64,000 nucleotides of DNA from Alphaproteobacteria bacterium (lineage in GTDB: Bacteria > Pseudomonadota > Alphaproteobacteria > ATCC43930 > CGMCC-115725). Below are positions 34,089-45,349 of the stretch, one piece after another; positions within the stretch are counted from its first letter, which is position 1; every line of letters begins with the position of its first letter. Below the pieces are notes generated by a model. The model had not been told where the DNA came from and ran no database searches. It saw nothing but the letters and a program-made list of their open reading frames with translations. The translations under genes were made by a program, and so were the position numbers. The stretch is from NCBI GenBank assembly GCA_028871455.1, contig JAGWNF010000008.1:48913-112912 (forward strand), read 5' to 3'.

Positions 34089-34781
34089 TTAGCCGACGGC
34101 CTCGTCGAGGGCATAACCGGCGGCGCGCACGGTGCGGATGACGTCGCTGCGGCCGCCGCCGTTGAGCGCTTTGCGAAGCCGGCGGATGTGGACGTCGACG
34201 GTGCGGAGCTCGACCTCGGCGTCGCGGCCCCAGACCGCGTCCAACAGCTGTTCGCGCGAGAAGACGCGGCCCGGCCGCTCCATCAGGAAGCGCAAGAGGC
34301 GGAACTCGGTCGGGCCGAGATGGATTGGCTTGCCACCGCGCGACACTTTGTGCGCCGAGAGGTCGACGGCGAGATCGGAAAACCGCAGCGTCTCCGCCGT
34401 CGTCGCCGGCCGGGCGCGGCGGATGACCGCGCGCAACCGCGCGATCAGCTCGTTCGGACTGAACGGCTTGACGACGTAGTCGTCGGCGCCCGAATCGAGG
34501 CCGCGCACCCGATCGCCTTCCTCGCCGCGCGCCGTCAGCATGATCACCGGCAAATCGCGCCAGGCCGGCGTGCGCCGGATCTGGCGACAGACCTCGATGC
34601 CCGAGACGCGCGGCAGCATCCAATCGAGCAGCACCGCGTCCGGCTTCGACTCTTTGAGCTGAAGCAGCGCCTCCTCACCGTCATGCGCGGCGCTGACCGT
34701 GAAGCCTTCCTTCTCGAGGTTGTAGCGCAGCAGCGTCAGCAGCGCCGTCTCGTCCTCGACCACCAGCACCGCGGGCCGCAT
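34089..34781 (-). CDS. phoB: phosphate regulon response regulator PhoB
   Basis: This 230-residue OmpR-type regulator has the receiver acidic patch EDE (9-11), phospho-Asp in AVLLDWMLP (about 54), K in YVVKPFSPNELIARLRA (about 106), and a winged helix beginning at LGPTEFRLLRFLMERPGRVFSREQLLDAVWG. This matches PhoB. It is the last gene of phoR-pstC-pstA-pstB-phoU-phoB, and its start overlaps the phoU stop. Confidence 0.94.
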   Translation of the reverse strand: MRPAVLVVEDETALLTLLRYNLEKEGFTVSAAHDGEEALLQLKESKPDAVLLDWMLPRVSGIEVCRQIRRTPAWRDLPVIMLTARGEEGDRVRGLDSGADDYVVKPFSPNELIARLRAVIRRARPATTAETLRFSDLAVDLSAHKVSRGGKPIHLGPTEFRLLRFLMERPGRVFSREQLLDAVWGRDAEVELRTVDVHIRRLRKALNGGGRSDVIRTVRAAGYALDEAVG

Positions 34782-35521
34782 CAGTCCTGATCCTCGTCAA
34801 TTTCGCTGACGTCGGCGTTGGGCGCCAGCGCCAGACTGGTGCGGTCGCGCTTCGGCCGCACCTGCGCCAGCGGCGTGCCGTGCACCAGGAAGTAGAGCGT
34901 CTCGGCGATGTTGGTCGCGTGATCACCGATGCGTTCGAGATTCTTCGCCATGAAGAGGAGGTGCGTGCAGGCGGTGATGTTGCGCGGATCCTCGATCATG
35001 TAGGTCAGGAGCTCGCGGAAGAGGCTGGTGTAGAGATCGTCCATCTCTTCGTCGCGTAGCCACACCGCCAGCGCCTTCTCGGCGTCGCGCTCGACGAAGG
35101 CATCGAGCACGTCCTTGATCATGCCGCTGCCGAGTCGGCCCATGCGCGGAATACCGGAGACCGGCTTCACCGGCGGCGTCTGGTTCAAGGCGATCGCGCG
35201 CTTCGCCACATTGGCGGCGTAGTCGGCGATGCGCTCGAGATCGGAGGCGATCTTGAGGCCGGCGACGATCTGGCGCAGGTCGCGCGCCAGCGGCTGCCGA
35301 AGCGCAAGCAGCCGCACCACCAGACCCTCGACTTCGCGCTCGAGCTCGTCGACCCGCGCGTCGGACTTGACCACCCGCGCCGCGAGCTCGCTGTCGCGCC
35401 GCGCCACTGCCTCGATCGCGGCGGCGAGCTGGCTCTCGGCCATGCCGCCCATCTCGGCGATGATGTTGTCGAGCCGCTGGAGCTCCTGGTCGTAGCTCTT
35501 GATGATGTGTTCGGACACCAT
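34781..35521 (-). CDS. phoU: phosphate signalling protein PhoU
   Basis: This 246-residue all-helical protein links the Pst transporter to PhoR and represses the regulon when phosphate is plentiful. Two PhoU repeats are visible, with the metal-binding motif pattern EREVEGLVVRLLALRQPLARDLRQIV...DLERIADYAANVAKRA and the matching ITACTHLLFMAKNLERIGDHATNIAE. The start is MVSEHIIKSYDQEL at 35521; upstream in-frame sequence overlaps pstB. Confidence 0.95.
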   Translation of the reverse strand: MVSEHIIKSYDQELQRLDNIIAEMGGMAESQLAAAIEAVARRDSELAARVVKSDARVDELEREVEGLVVRLLALRQPLARDLRQIVAGLKIASDLERIADYAANVAKRAIALNQTPPVKPVSGIPRMGRLGSGMIKDVLDAFVERDAEKALAVWLRDEEMDDLYTSLFRELLTYMIEDPRNITACTHLLFMAKNLERIGDHATNIAETLYFLVHGTPLAQVRPKRDRTSLALAPNADVSEIDEDQD

Positions 35522-35532
35522 GGTCTCGCTCC

Positions 35533-36396
35533 TCAGCCGAAGCGGCCCGTGATGTAGTCTTCGGTCTGGCGTTCGTGTGGATGGGTGAAGATGGTTTCGG
35601 TCGTGTTGAACTCGATCAGCTGCCCCAGATACATGAACGCCGTGTAGTCCGAGCTGCGCGCCGCCTGCTGCATATTGTGCGTCACGATCACGATGCAATA
35701 GTCCGACTTGAGATCGGCGATCAGCTCCTCAATGCGCTGAGTCGAGATCGGATCGAGCGCCGAGGCCGGCTCGTCCAGCAGCAGGATCTCGGGCTTGACC
35801 GCGATGGCGCGGGCGATGCAGAGCCGCTGCTGCTGGCCGCCCGACAGCGACAGCCCACTCTCGCGCAGCTTGTCCTTGACTTCGTCCCACAGCGCCGCGC
35901 GCCGTAGCGCCTCCTCGACGCGCTCGTCGAGCCGGCGCGGGCTCAGCCGTTCGTAGAGCCGCACGCCGAAGGCGACGTTGTCGTAGATGGACATTGGGAA
36001 CGGCGTTGGTTTCTGGAACACCATGCCGATGCGCGCCCGCAGGAGGTTCAGATCATGGCGCGGATCGAGGATATCCTGGCCGTCGACCAGCACCTCGCCC
36101 GTGGCGCGCTGGTCGGGGTAAAGCTCGTAGATGCGGTTCAAGACGCGCAGCAGCGTCGACTTGCCGCAGCCCGACGGGCCGATGAAGGCGGTGACTCGCT
36201 TGTCGTGCAGCGTCAGGTTGATGCCCTTCAGTGCCTCGTAATTCTTGTAGTAGAAACGCAGATCCTTGATCTGGACCTTTGGCTGCACCTGCTCTTGGGC
36301 TTCGGCGATGGGTTTGGGCGTTTCCACGGCGGGCATTTGTATCAGATGCGGACGTTGCCGGTTGGGGATTTCGACGGGCTGGATCTCGTAGGTCAT
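35533..36396 (-). CDS. pstB: phosphate ABC transporter ATP-binding protein PstB
   Basis: This 287-residue ABC ATPase has Walker [13 protein letters not shown], the Q-loop region [22 protein letters not shown] typical of PstB, signature [16 protein letters not shown], and Walker [13 protein letters not shown]. The N-terminus carries an extra 40 residues ([20 protein letters not shown]...) before the domain; a start at the internal MPAVETP is possible. Its first codons overlap the pstA stop. Confidence 0.95.
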   Translation of the reverse strand: MTYEIQPVEIPNRQRPHLIQMPAVETPKPIAEAQEQVQPKVQIKDLRFYYKNYEALKGINLTLHDKRVTAFIGPSGCGKSTLLRVLNRIYELYPDQRATGEVLVDGQDILDPRHDLNLLRARIGMVFQKPTPFPMSIYDNVAFGVRLYERLSPRRLDERVEEALRRAALWDEVKDKLRESGLSLSGGQQQRLCIARAIAVKPEILLLDEPASALDPISTQRIEELIADLKSDYCIVIVTHNMQQAARSSDYTAFMYLGQLIEFNTTETIFTHPHERQTEDYITGRFG

Positions 36397-37238
36397 TTGC
36401 TGAAACTGCTCCGGTTGGCGATCAGCCGCGCCGCGACGTTGAGCGCGAGGATCGCAAGAGTGATGATCAAAGCGCCGCCCCAGGCCAGCAGATGCCAGTC
36501 CGCGTAGGGGCTAAGCGCAAACTGGAAGATCACCAGCGGCAGATTGGCCATCGGCCCATTCATGTCAGTGCTCCAGAACTGGTTGCCGAAGGCGGTGAAC
36601 AGCAAGGGCGCCGATTCGCCGGCAACGCGCGCGACCGCCAGCATCACGCCGGTCAGCATGCCTTGGAGGGCCGCGCGATAGACCACCATGACGATGACCT
36701 TCCACTGCGGCGCGCCCATCGCCACCGCCGCCTCGCGCAGGCTCGCCGGCACCAGGGTCAGCATGTTCTCGGTCGTGCGCACTACTACCGGCACGAAGAT
36801 GATGGCGAGCGCCGCTGCGCCGGACCAGGCCGAGAAGTGACCCATGCGCGCCACCATCACGCCGTACACGAACACACCAATCACGATCGACGGCGCCGAC
36901 AGCAGGATATCGTTGATGAAACGGACGACCAGCGCCAGCCGCGCGCCGCGCGCGAACTCGGCGAGATAGGTGCCGGTCAGGACGCCGATCGGCGTGCCGA
37001 CCAGCGTCGCTACCGCGGTCATCACCAGGCTGCCGTAAATCGCGTTGATCATGCCGCCGGCGTTGCCCGGCGCCGGGGTGCTCTCGGTGAAGAACGCGAC
37101 TGACAGGGCAGGCAGGCCGTGGCGCAGCAGCGTCCACAAGATCAGGAACAGCACCAGCAGTCCGACCGCGGTCGCCAGTAACGAGAGCGACAGGATGGCG
37201 AAATTGGCGGCGCGGCGGCGCACGTAAATAGTTATCAT
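36393..37238 (-). CDS. pstA: phosphate ABC transporter permease PstA
   Basis: This 281-residue, six-helix inner-membrane permease has the PstA pattern: [53 protein letters not shown], and the EAA-like cytoplasmic loop [20 protein letters not shown]. Starts and stops overlap pstC (upstream) and pstB (downstream). Confidence 0.95.
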   Translation of the reverse strand: MITIYVRRRAANFAILSLSLLATAVGLLVLFLILWTLLRHGLPALSVAFFTESTPAPGNAGGMINAIYGSLVMTAVATLVGTPIGVLTGTYLAEFARGARLALVVRFINDILLSAPSIVIGVFVYGVMVARMGHFSAWSGAAALAIIFVPVVVRTTENMLTLVPASLREAAVAMGAPQWKVIVMVVYRAALQGMLTGVMLAVARVAGESAPLLFTAFGNQFWSTDMNGPMANLPLVIFQFALSPYADWHLLAWGGALIITLAILALNVAARLIANRSSFSK

Positions 37239-38224
37239 GTGCTTTCCCTCGCCGACAACCGCCAGAGCAGCACGTTGGCGCCGGCCAGGACGACGAACGT
37301 GATGACGAACAGGATGAGGCCGAGCGCGATCAGCGACGACGTGTAGATGTTGCTCACTGCCTCGGTGAACTCGTTGGCCAAGGTTGCCGCAATCGAGGTT
37401 CCTGTCGCCAAGAGCGAGGCGTGGATATGATGGTCGTTGCCGATGACGAAGGTGACCGCCATGGTTTCGCCGAGCGCCCGGCCGAGGCCGAGCATCACGC
37501 CGCCGACAATGCCGACGCGCGAATGCGGGATGACGATCGCACGCACGACCTCGGCGGTGGTTGCGCCCATGCCGTAGGCGCTTTCACGCAGCATCGCCGG
37601 CACGGTCAGGAATACGTCGCGGATCACCGCCGCGATGAAGGGCAGCACCATGACCGCCAGGATCATGCCTGCGGTCAGCACGCCGAGGCCGTAGGGCGCG
37701 CCGCTGAACAGATCGCCGATCAGCGGCACGTTGCCGAGCGTGTCGATCAGGAAGGGCTGGAGGGTCGTCTGCAGTACCGGCGCCACAACGAGCAGGCCCC
37801 AGACGCCGTAGATGATGCTGGGAATGGCCGCCAGCAGCTCGATCATCATGCCGATCGGCCGGCGCAGCACCGGCGGGCACAGCTCGGTGAGGAAGACGGC
37901 GATGCCGAAGGCCACCGGCACCGCCAGCACCATGGCGATCACCGAGGTGACGACGGTGCCATACATCGCCGGCACCGCGCCGAAATTGTCCTTGACCGGG
38001 TTCCAGGCGTCGCTAATCAGAAAACCGAGGCCGAATTTGCGGAACGCCGGCAGCGCGCCGTTGACCAGCGCCACCATGACGCCGCCGAGCAGCAGCAGAA
38101 CGCCGATGGCGAAGGCCTTGGTCAGGCCGCGGAACAGGGCATCGCCCAGGCGCTGGCGACGCATCACGCGAGGCGCCAGCCCCATCGCGGTCACCGCCGC
38201 CGGGTCATCCAGGCGAGCCTCCAC
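37235..38224 (-). CDS. pstC: phosphate ABC transporter permease PstC
   Basis: This 329-residue permease pairs with PstA. The core includes [51 protein letters not shown], and the coupling loop [20 protein letters not shown]. The N-terminal 45 residues are cytoplasmic, ending at the first helix ([22 protein letters not shown]). No pstS binding-protein gene lies between phoR and pstC or elsewhere in the window, so the substrate-binding subunit must be encoded at another locus. Confidence 0.95.
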   Translation of the reverse strand: MEARLDDPAAVTAMGLAPRVMRRQRLGDALFRGLTKAFAIGVLLLLGGVMVALVNGALPAFRKFGLGFLISDAWNPVKDNFGAVPAMYGTVVTSVIAMVLAVPVAFGIAVFLTELCPPVLRRPIGMMIELLAAIPSIIYGVWGLLVVAPVLQTTLQPFLIDTLGNVPLIGDLFSGAPYGLGVLTAGMILAVMVLPFIAAVIRDVFLTVPAMLRESAYGMGATTAEVVRAIVIPHSRVGIVGGVMLGLGRALGETMAVTFVIGNDHHIHASLLATGTSIAATLANEFTEAVSNIYTSSLIALGLILFVITFVVLAGANVLLWRLSAREST

Positions 38225-38275
38225 GTCATTCCTCGTCGTTCCAGACCTTCGCTCAGACAGGGTTACGCGCCTTCC

Positions 38276-38293
38276 ATTGCGCTTTTATGACAC
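38276..38293 (-). promoter_or_regulatory. possible PhoB box upstream of pstC
   Basis: In the 93 bases between phoR and pstC the minus strand reads GTGTCATAAAAGCGCAAT. The first seven bases match the Pho-box half CTGTCAT at six positions and the AT-rich spacer fits. The second half is poor (GCGCAAT). It is therefore a weak or partial PhoB site. Confidence 0.35.
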
Positions 38294-38317
38294 TCGCCGT
38301 CATTTCCCGCGTCGGCG

Positions 38318-39724
38318 CTAAGCCGTTGGTGCTGTTTGGATTTTCTGGTTGATGGCGGCGGGAAGGTGGACCGTGAAGACCGAGCCCTGGCCGAGTTCGC
38401 TGTCGATCTCGAAGGCGCCACGGTGGTGGCTGACGATGTGCTTGACGATGGCGAGGCCGAGGCCGGTGCCGCCCAGGGCGCGCGACCGCGCGGCGTCGAC
38501 CCGATAGAAGCGCTCGGTCAGCCGCGGAATGTGCTCGTGGGCGATGCCCGACCCGTGGTCGCGCACGGCGATGGCGACGCCGGCGACGCGTTCGCCGGGC
38601 CGCGCACCGCTCAATGGCTTGGCTGACGGCCGCGCCACCACCTCGATCGCGGTGTCGGAATCGCCGTATTTGAGCGCATTGTCGAACAGGTTCTGGAAAA
38701 CCTGCACCAGCTCGTCGAGGTCGCCGGCCACCGGCGGTAGCTCGGGTGCGACGTCGAAGACGAAGCGCATGTTGCGCGCTTTAGCGCGCGGTTCGAGCGG
38801 ATCGGCCGCCTGGCGAAGCACCATCTCGACGTTGACGGCTTCAGTCGGCGCGCGATGCTCGTTCATCTCGATGCGCGACAGCGACAGTAGGTCCTCGACC
38901 AGCCGGGTCATGCGTGCGCCTTGCTCGGCCATGATGGCGAGGAACCGCTCGCGCGCCTCGGTATCGTCGTGCGCCGGTCCGCGCAGTGTCTCGATGAAGC
39001 CGACCAGCGTGGCGAGCGGCGTCCTGAGCTCATGGCTCGCATTGGCGACGAAATCGGCCCGCAGCCGCTCAGCGCGCTTCAGCTCGGTCAGGTCGTGCAG
39101 CACCAGGACGGCGGCGGCGCCTTCCGCCTCGGGCACGAGCCGCGCCACGACCGCGCGCAGATGCCGCTCGACCGGGCTGGTCAGCTCGAATTCGGTGGTC
39201 CGCATCGTCTCGCCCTTGAGCACCAGATCGGTCGCCGCCAATACCAGCGGATGGCGCAGCGCACCGGCGAGGTCGCGGCCCTCGATGCGCTCGCCGAAGA
39301 GCGCCGCGGCGGCGGCATTGGCGCGCACCACTCGCCGGTCGGCGTCGAGCAGCAGCAACGGTTCGGGCAGGGCCGCCAGCACCGAGCGAGCCGAGTCGAG
39401 GGCGGCGTCGCGGGCGCGCATCTCGGACTGCATGTTGCGCGCCCAGCGGCCGAGTGTCAGCCACAGCTCGCGCACCGACGGACTCAGACTCCCAAGCTCG
39501 GGCACCGGCTCGTTCGCCGCCATGCGGTCGACGGCGCCGCGCACGCCGGCGACGCCGCCGATCAGCGGCGCCAGCATCACCGTGACGCCGACATAGATCG
39601 CCGCCGCCGCCGCCAGCGCCGGGCTGCCGGCGAGCCAGCCGCCGGCCACCAGCACCGCCAGGACCAGGAACGCCGGCGCCACCGTCGCCAGCCCGCCCAA
39701 CAACACGCGCACCAGCGTGTTCAT
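38318..39724 (-). CDS. phoR: phosphate regulon sensor histidine kinase PhoR
   Basis: This 468-residue membrane kinase has two N-terminal helices (GLATVAPAFLVLAVLVAGGWLAG and LAAAAAIYVGVTVMLAPLIGGVAG), a PAS domain (ARSVLAALPEPLLLLDADRRVVRANAAAAALFG), the dimerisation/phosphotransfer helix with ASHELRTPLATLVGFIETL (phospho-His), and an ATPase domain with N-box, HGSGIAHEHIPRLTERFYRVD and GGTGLGLAIVKHI. The start is MNTLVRVLLGG at 39724. It leads the pst/pho operon. Confidence 0.94.
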   Translation of the reverse strand: MNTLVRVLLGGLATVAPAFLVLAVLVAGGWLAGSPALAAAAAIYVGVTVMLAPLIGGVAGVRGAVDRMAANEPVPELGSLSPSVRELWLTLGRWARNMQSEMRARDAALDSARSVLAALPEPLLLLDADRRVVRANAAAAALFGERIEGRDLAGALRHPLVLAATDLVLKGETMRTTEFELTSPVERHLRAVVARLVPEAEGAAAVLVLHDLTELKRAERLRADFVANASHELRTPLATLVGFIETLRGPAHDDTEARERFLAIMAEQGARMTRLVEDLLSLSRIEMNEHRAPTEAVNVEMVLRQAADPLEPRAKARNMRFVFDVAPELPPVAGDLDELVQVFQNLFDNALKYGDSDTAIEVVARPSAKPLSGARPGERVAGVAIAVRDHGSGIAHEHIPRLTERFYRVDAARSRALGGTGLGLAIVKHIVSHHRGAFEIDSELGQGSVFTVHLPAAINQKIQTAPTA

Positions 39725-39843
39725 CGTCGAAGGTTTCCGGTCGCCATGACCGATAGTGTAACCGGTCCGGCTCGCCAGCGGCAGTTGCATGGCGACGGTC
39801 GGCCCGGGTTTGCCGCGCCGCGCACTGGTGCTAGCTTGCGCGC

Positions 39844-42534
39844 ATGACGCAGGGGGTGCGCGCCAATCCCGCCGCCGCCGCGCCGCCGGCCGGCCGGCCG
39901 GCGGCCGCGCTCAGCCTCGCCGCCGACGCCACGCCGCTGATGGCGCAGTATCTCGAGATCAAGCGTACCCATCCCGATTGCCTGCTGTTCTACCGGATGG
40001 GCGATTTCTACGAGCTGTTCTTCGACGACGCGGCCCAGGCTGCGCGCGCCCTCGACATCACGCTCACCAAGCGCGGCAAGCACGACGGCGAGGACATACC
40101 GATGTGCGGCGTGCCAGTCCACGCCGCCGAGGCCTATCTCGCCCGCCTCATCCGCCAGGGCTTTCGGGTCGCGGTCTGCGAGCAGATGGAGGATCCGGCC
40201 GAGGCCAAGAAGCGCGGCAGCAAGGCGCCGGTGAAGCGCGCCGTCATCCGCATCGTCACGCCCGGCACGCTGACCGAGGACAATCTGCTCGATGCGCGGC
40301 GCAACAATTATCTCGCCGCGCTGGCCGAGGCGCAGGGCGCGCTGGCACTCGCCTGGCTCGATCTCTCGACCGGCGACTTCGCGCTGCAGACGGTGGCTGA
40401 GCGCGATCTCGGCGCGGCACTGGCGCGTTTGGCGCCGGGCGAGATCCTGCTGCCGGAGCGGCTCGTCCAGCGGCCGGCGCTGTTCGAGCTGCTGAGCGAA
40501 TGGAAAGCGGCGCTGACGCCGCTGCCCAATCCGCGCTTCGATTCCGAGAACGGCCGCAAGCGGCTCGAGGCGCTCTATGGCGTTGCCGCGCTCGACGCCT
40601 TCGGTGCCTTCGCCCGCGCCGAGATCGCTGCCGCCGGCGCGCTGGTCGATTACGTCGAGCTGACGCAGCAGGGCAAGCTGCCGGCGCTGGCGCCGCCGCG
40701 GCAGATTGCCGGCGGCGCCTTCATGGCGATCGATCCGGCGACGCGGCGCAATCTCGAACTGACCGAGACGCTCGCCGGCGAGCGCAAGGGCAGTCTGCTG
40801 GCGGTGCTCGACCGCACCGCGACCGGCGGCGGCGCGCGGCTGTTGGCCGAGCACTTGGCGGCGCCTCTGACCGACCGCGAAGCGATCGAGGCGCGGCTCG
40901 ATGGTGTCGCCTTTTTCCACGCCGACGAGCGGCGGCGCGATGACGCGCGCGCCATCCTGCGCCGTTGCGGCGATATGGCCCGCGCCATGGCGCGGCTCGC
41001 GCTCGGTCGCGGCGGACCGCGCGATCTCGCGACCTTGCGCGATACCTTGGCCGAATGCGCCGGCCTCAGGGCGCTGCTCGAAGGCGCGACGCCACCTTCG
41101 CTCGTCGCCGCCGCTGCGCGCGACCTCGGCGAGCACGCGACCTTCGTCGATCGCCTGGCGCGTGCGCTGGCGCCCGAGCTGCCGTTGGTCACCCGCGACG
41201 GTGGCTTCATCGCCGCCCAGTACAACACCGGACTCGACGCCCTGCGCGCCCTGCGCGACGACGGCAAGCGCCTCATCGTCGAGCTTCAGACGCGCTACGC
41301 CGGCGAGACCGGCATCACGGCGCTCAAGATCCGCTTCAACAACGTGCTGGGCTATCACATCGACGTGACGCCGGCGCAGGCCGGCAAGCTCGGTCCCGGC
41401 TTCATCCACCGCCAGACGCTCGCTTCGTCGATGCGCTACACGACGACCGAGCTTGCCGAGCTCGAAAGCAAGATCGCCTCGGCCGCCGACAAGGCACTGG
41501 CGCTCGAATTGAAGCTCTTCGACGATCTCGTCGGCGAGACGCGCGCTCGCGCCGAGATGATCCAGCGCGCCGCCGCGGCCCTCGCCGCGCTCGACGTCGC
41601 GGCATCGCACGCCCAGCTCGCCGCCGAGCGCGATTACTGCCGGCCGGCGATCGCCGACGGCGCAGATTTCGCCGTTTCGGGCGGCCGCCATCCGGTGGTC
41701 GAACTCGCCCTCAAGACCGCGGGCCAGCCCTTTGTCGCCAACGATTGCAACCTTAAATCCGATCAGCGCCTGTGGCTGCTCACCGGCCCCAATATGGCGG
41801 GCAAGAGCACGTTTTTGCGCCAGAACGCGCTCATCGCGGTGCTGGCGCAGATGGGCGCCTATGTGCCGGCGGTGAGCGCGACGCTCGGCGTCGTCGACCG
41901 TCTGTTCTCGCGCGTCGGCGCCGCCGACGATCTGGCGCGCGGGCGCTCGACTTTCATGGTCGAGATGGTCGAGACCGCGGCGATCCTGAACCAGGCGACG
42001 GCGCAGTCGCTCGTCATCCTCGATGAGATCGGTCGCGGCACCGCCACCTTTGACGGCCTGTCGATCGCCTGGGCGACGCTCGAGCATCTGCACGACGTCA
42101 ACCGCTGCCGCGCGCTGTTCGCGACACATTACCACGAGCTGACGGCGCTGGCGGCGAAGCTCGCCGAGCTGTCCTGCCGCACCATGCGGGTCAAGGAATG
42201 GCAGGGCGACGTGGTTTTCCTGCACGAGGTCGCGCCAGGTGCCGCCGACCGCTCCTACGGCATCCACGTCGCGAAACTCGCCGGATTGCCGCCGGCGGTG
42301 ATCGCCCGCGCCGAAGCCGTGCTGGCGACGCTCGAGACCGGCGAACAGCGCGGCCAACTGGCGAAGCTCGCCGACGACCTGCCGCTGTTCACCGCCGCCG
42401 CACCGGCCAAACCGGCGCCGGCGCCGTCAGCCGTCGAAAGCGTGTTCGGGGCCTTGCGGCCCGACGAGCTCTCGCCCAAGGACGCGCTCGAATTCCTCTA
42501 CAAGCTCAAGGGCTTGCTCGACGAGAAAGGCTGA
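39844..42534 (+). CDS. mutS: DNA mismatch repair protein MutS
   Basis: This 896-residue mismatch-recognition ATPase has the [15 protein letters not shown] mismatch-binding motif (about 49-63), the core lever and clamp, and the C-terminal ATPase with [13 protein letters not shown] (about 649), [18 protein letters not shown] and [12 protein letters not shown]-terminal [16 protein letters not shown] helix, the tetramerisation or MutL-interaction tail, is retained. The length is normal. Confidence 0.97.
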   Translation: MTQGVRANPAAAAPPAGRPAAALSLAADATPLMAQYLEIKRTHPDCLLFYRMGDFYELFFDDAAQAARALDITLTKRGKHDGEDIPMCGVPVHAAEAYLARLIRQGFRVAVCEQMEDPAEAKKRGSKAPVKRAVIRIVTPGTLTEDNLLDARRNNYLAALAEAQGALALAWLDLSTGDFALQTVAERDLGAALARLAPGEILLPERLVQRPALFELLSEWKAALTPLPNPRFDSENGRKRLEALYGVAALDAFGAFARAEIAAAGALVDYVELTQQGKLPALAPPRQIAGGAFMAIDPATRRNLELTETLAGERKGSLLAVLDRTATGGGARLLAEHLAAPLTDREAIEARLDGVAFFHADERRRDDARAILRRCGDMARAMARLALGRGGPRDLATLRDTLAECAGLRALLEGATPPSLVAAAARDLGEHATFVDRLARALAPELPLVTRDGGFIAAQYNTGLDALRALRDDGKRLIVELQTRYAGETGITALKIRFNNVLGYHIDVTPAQAGKLGPGFIHRQTLASSMRYTTTELAELESKIASAADKALALELKLFDDLVGETRARAEMIQRAAAALAALDVAASHAQLAAERDYCRPAIADGADFAVSGGRHPVVELALKTAGQPFVANDCNLKSDQRLWLLTGPNMAGKSTFLRQNALIAVLAQMGAYVPAVSATLGVVDRLFSRVGAADDLARGRSTFMVEMVETAAILNQATAQSLVILDEIGRGTATFDGLSIAWATLEHLHDVNRCRALFATHYHELTALAAKLAELSCRTMRVKEWQGDVVFLHEVAPGAADRSYGIHVAKLAGLPPAVIARAEAVLATLETGEQRGQLAKLADDLPLFTAAAPAKPAPAPSAVESVFGALRPDELSPKDALEFLYKLKGLLDEKG

Positions 42535-42587
42535 TTTCCGCCGCCGTCGCTGGCGACAGGAAACGGCGGTCCGTGTAGACTGAAGAC

Positions 42588-45344
42588 ATGCCCAGCATCA
42601 TTCGGCCGCGTGCGGTGGTCGACCGCCGCACGTTGCTGGCGGCGCTCGAGAAGCTCGCCGCCGAGCAGACGCCGCCGCCGCAACAGCTCGTCGCCTTCCT
42701 CAAGGAGGCGCTCGCCGCTGGCCGCGCCGAGATCCGCCAGCGCTTTGACGAGGACGGCTCCGGCGTGGATGCCGCGCACGCGCTTTCCTTCCTGATGGAT
42801 CAGCTGATCCGCGTGCTCTACGATTTCACCGTCGGCCACGTCTATCCCGCCGCCAATCCGACCGCAGGCGAGCGCATGGCGCTGGTTGCGGTCGGCGGTT
42901 ACGGCCGCGGCGAGCTCGCGCCCTTTTCCGACATCGATCTCCTGTTCCTGCTGCCCTACAAGGCGACGCCGCATACCGAGCAGGTCGTCGAATACATGCT
43001 CTATGCGCTGTGGGATCTGGGCCTCAAGGTCGGCCAGTCGACGCGCTCGATCGCCGAGACCATCGCCCAGGCGAAGGCTGATCTCACCATCCGCACGGCG
43101 ATCCTTGAGGCGCGCTACGTCTGGGGCGACCAGCAGATCTTCGACGAGATGAAGGCGGCGTTCGACACCGAGATCGTCAAAGGCAACGCCGCCGCCTATG
43201 TGCGCGACAAGCTCGCCGAGCGCAACGACCGCCACCATCGCCTCGGCGATTCGCGCTACGTCGTCGAGCCCAACGTCAAGGAAGGCAAGGGCGGGCTGCG
43301 CGACCTGCACACGCTGTTCTGGATCGCCAAGTTCGCCTATCGCGTCGACGACGTCTCGAAGCTGGTCGCGCTCCAGGTCTTCTCCGAGGAGGAGGCGGCG
43401 CGCTTCGCCCGGGCGCAGAGCTTCCTGTGGACGGTGCGCTGCCATTTGCACTTTCTCGCCGGCCGCGCCGAGGATCGCCTGACCTTCGACTACCAGGCCG
43501 AAATCGGCCGCCGCATGGGCTACACCGACCACGCCGGTTCACGCGGCGTCGAACGCTTCATGAAGCACTATTTCCTGGTGGCGAAGGACGTCGGCGACCT
43601 GACGCGGATCATCTGCGCCGTGCTCGAATCCGAGCACAAGGCGCGGCCGCTGCTGGCGTGGCGGCCGTGGGGCGTCGGCCGCAAGAAGCTCGAGGGCTTC
43701 GTCGTCGAAGGCGGCCGCATCGACGTCGAGGGCGAGGACGCTTTCCGCCGCCACCGCCTCGACCTGCTGCGGCTCTTCCACGTCGCCGAGGAGCACGATC
43801 TCGACATCCATCCGCACGCGCTGCGCCTGATCACGCACAATTTGCGGCTGATCGACAACCACCTGCGCGTCGATCCCGAAGCCAACCGTCTGTTCATGGA
43901 AATCCTGACCTCGCGCAAGGATCCCGAGGTCGCGCTCCGGCGTCTCAACGAGGCCGGCGTCTTCGGCCGCTTCGTGCCGGATTTCGGCCGCGTCGTGGCG
44001 CAGATGCAATACGACATGTATCACATCCACACCGTTGACGAGCACACCATCTTCGCCATCGGCATCCTGGCGAAGATCGAAAAGGGCCTGCTCAAGGATG
44101 AGCTGCCGCTGGCAACGTCGCTGGTGCCGACGATCGATGCCGCCTCGCGCAGTGCGCTCTATCTCGCCGTGCTCTGCCACGACATCGCCAAGGGCCGCGG
44201 CGGCGACCATTCGATCCTGGGCGAGGAGGTGGCGCAGAAGCTCGGGCCGCGGCTCGGCCTTTCGGCCGAAGAAACCGAGACCGTTGCTTGGCTGGTGCGC
44301 TGGCACCTCCTGATGAGCGCCACCGCCTTTAAGCGTGACATCGACGATCCCAAGACGATCTCGGACTTCGTCGACCGCGTGCAGTCGCCCGAGCGCCTCA
44401 AGCTGCTGCTGATGCTGACCGTGGTCGACATCCGCGCCGTCGGCCCCAAGGTGTGGAACGGCTGGAAGGCGGCGCTGCTGCGCGAGCTCTATCACCGCGC
44501 CGCCGATCTGATGGCCGGCGGCCTGGTCGAGGGGCATCTGGAGCGCATCTCCCGCGCCCAGGAAGACGTGGTCAAGCTGCTGCCTGACTTCTCGCGCGAC
44601 GAGATCGAAAGCTTCGTCGCCAAGGGCTATCCGTTCTACTGGCTGTCGTTCGAGCCCGAAGCGATGGCGCGACACGCGCGCCTCATCCGCGAGGCCGAGC
44701 GCAGCGGCAAGCCGCTCACCGTCGAGGCGCGCGTCGATCCGCAGCGCGCCGTGACCGAGGTGACGGTCTACACCGCCGACCACGCCGGCCTGTTCTCGCG
44801 CATCGCCGGCGCGCTGGCGCTCGCCGGCGCCAACATCGTCGATGCCAAGATTCTCACCATGCAGAACGGCATGGCGCTCGACACCTTCACCGTGCAGGAC
44901 CAGATCGGCGGCGCCTTCGACAAGCCGGAGCGGCTCAACCGGCTCGAGGCGACGCTCGAAGGCGTGCTGTCGGGCGCGATCAAGGCGCATGTCGAGCTGG
45001 CGCGGCCGCCGGCCATTCCGCCGCGCACGCGCACCCTCGCCCTGCCGCCGCGCGTCATCATCAACAACACCGCGAGCGCCACGCACACGGTGATCGAGGT
45101 CAACGGCCGCGACCGGGCGGGCCTCTTGTTCCAGGTGACGCGCGCCCTGACGGCGCTCAACCTGCAGATCTCGAGCGCCAAGATCTCGACCTACGGCGAG
45201 AAGGTGGTCGACGTCTTCTACGTGAAGGATCTCTTCGGCCACAAGATCGAGGACGAGGCGCGGCTCAAGATCATCCGCGAAGGCGTGCTCGCGGCGCTTA
45301 CCGATCCGACCGCGGCGCAGAACCCGACCGTCGCCGCGCAGTAG
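42588..45344 (+). CDS. glnD: bifunctional PII uridylyltransferase/uridylyl-removing enzyme GlnD
   Basis: This 918-residue nitrogen sensor modifies PII (GlnB/GlnK) according to glutamine level. It has a nucleotidyltransferase domain with GGYGRGELAPFSDIDLLFL (about 102-120), an HD hydrolase domain with LCHDIAKGRGGDHS (about 528), and two C-terminal ACT domains (VYTADHAGLFSRIAGALALAG about 725; VNGRDRAGLLFQVTRALTAL about 835) for glutamine binding. It lies 53 bases after mutS. It provides the signalling input for the GlnK-Amt system, though no PII gene is in the window. Confidence 0.96.
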   Translation: MPSIIRPRAVVDRRTLLAALEKLAAEQTPPPQQLVAFLKEALAAGRAEIRQRFDEDGSGVDAAHALSFLMDQLIRVLYDFTVGHVYPAANPTAGERMALVAVGGYGRGELAPFSDIDLLFLLPYKATPHTEQVVEYMLYALWDLGLKVGQSTRSIAETIAQAKADLTIRTAILEARYVWGDQQIFDEMKAAFDTEIVKGNAAAYVRDKLAERNDRHHRLGDSRYVVEPNVKEGKGGLRDLHTLFWIAKFAYRVDDVSKLVALQVFSEEEAARFARAQSFLWTVRCHLHFLAGRAEDRLTFDYQAEIGRRMGYTDHAGSRGVERFMKHYFLVAKDVGDLTRIICAVLESEHKARPLLAWRPWGVGRKKLEGFVVEGGRIDVEGEDAFRRHRLDLLRLFHVAEEHDLDIHPHALRLITHNLRLIDNHLRVDPEANRLFMEILTSRKDPEVALRRLNEAGVFGRFVPDFGRVVAQMQYDMYHIHTVDEHTIFAIGILAKIEKGLLKDELPLATSLVPTIDAASRSALYLAVLCHDIAKGRGGDHSILGEEVAQKLGPRLGLSAEETETVAWLVRWHLLMSATAFKRDIDDPKTISDFVDRVQSPERLKLLLMLTVVDIRAVGPKVWNGWKAALLRELYHRAADLMAGGLVEGHLERISRAQEDVVKLLPDFSRDEIESFVAKGYPFYWLSFEPEAMARHARLIREAERSGKPLTVEARVDPQRAVTEVTVYTADHAGLFSRIAGALALAGANIVDAKILTMQNGMALDTFTVQDQIGGAFDKPERLNRLEATLEGVLSGAIKAHVELARPPAIPPRTRTLALPPRVIINNTASATHTVIEVNGRDRAGLLFQVTRALTALNLQISSAKISTYGEKVVDVFYVKDLFGHKIEDEARLKIIREGVLAALTDPTAAQNPTVAAQ

Positions 45345-45349
45345 CGCGC

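Noticed and set aside
39721..42357. 878-codon minus-strand frame opposite mutS (and similar long frames at 31233-33203 and 43539-46475)
   Set aside because: These are shadow frames in GC-rich genes. mutS, PBP1A and glnD are certain, and the antisense products are Arg/Ala-rich without domains.
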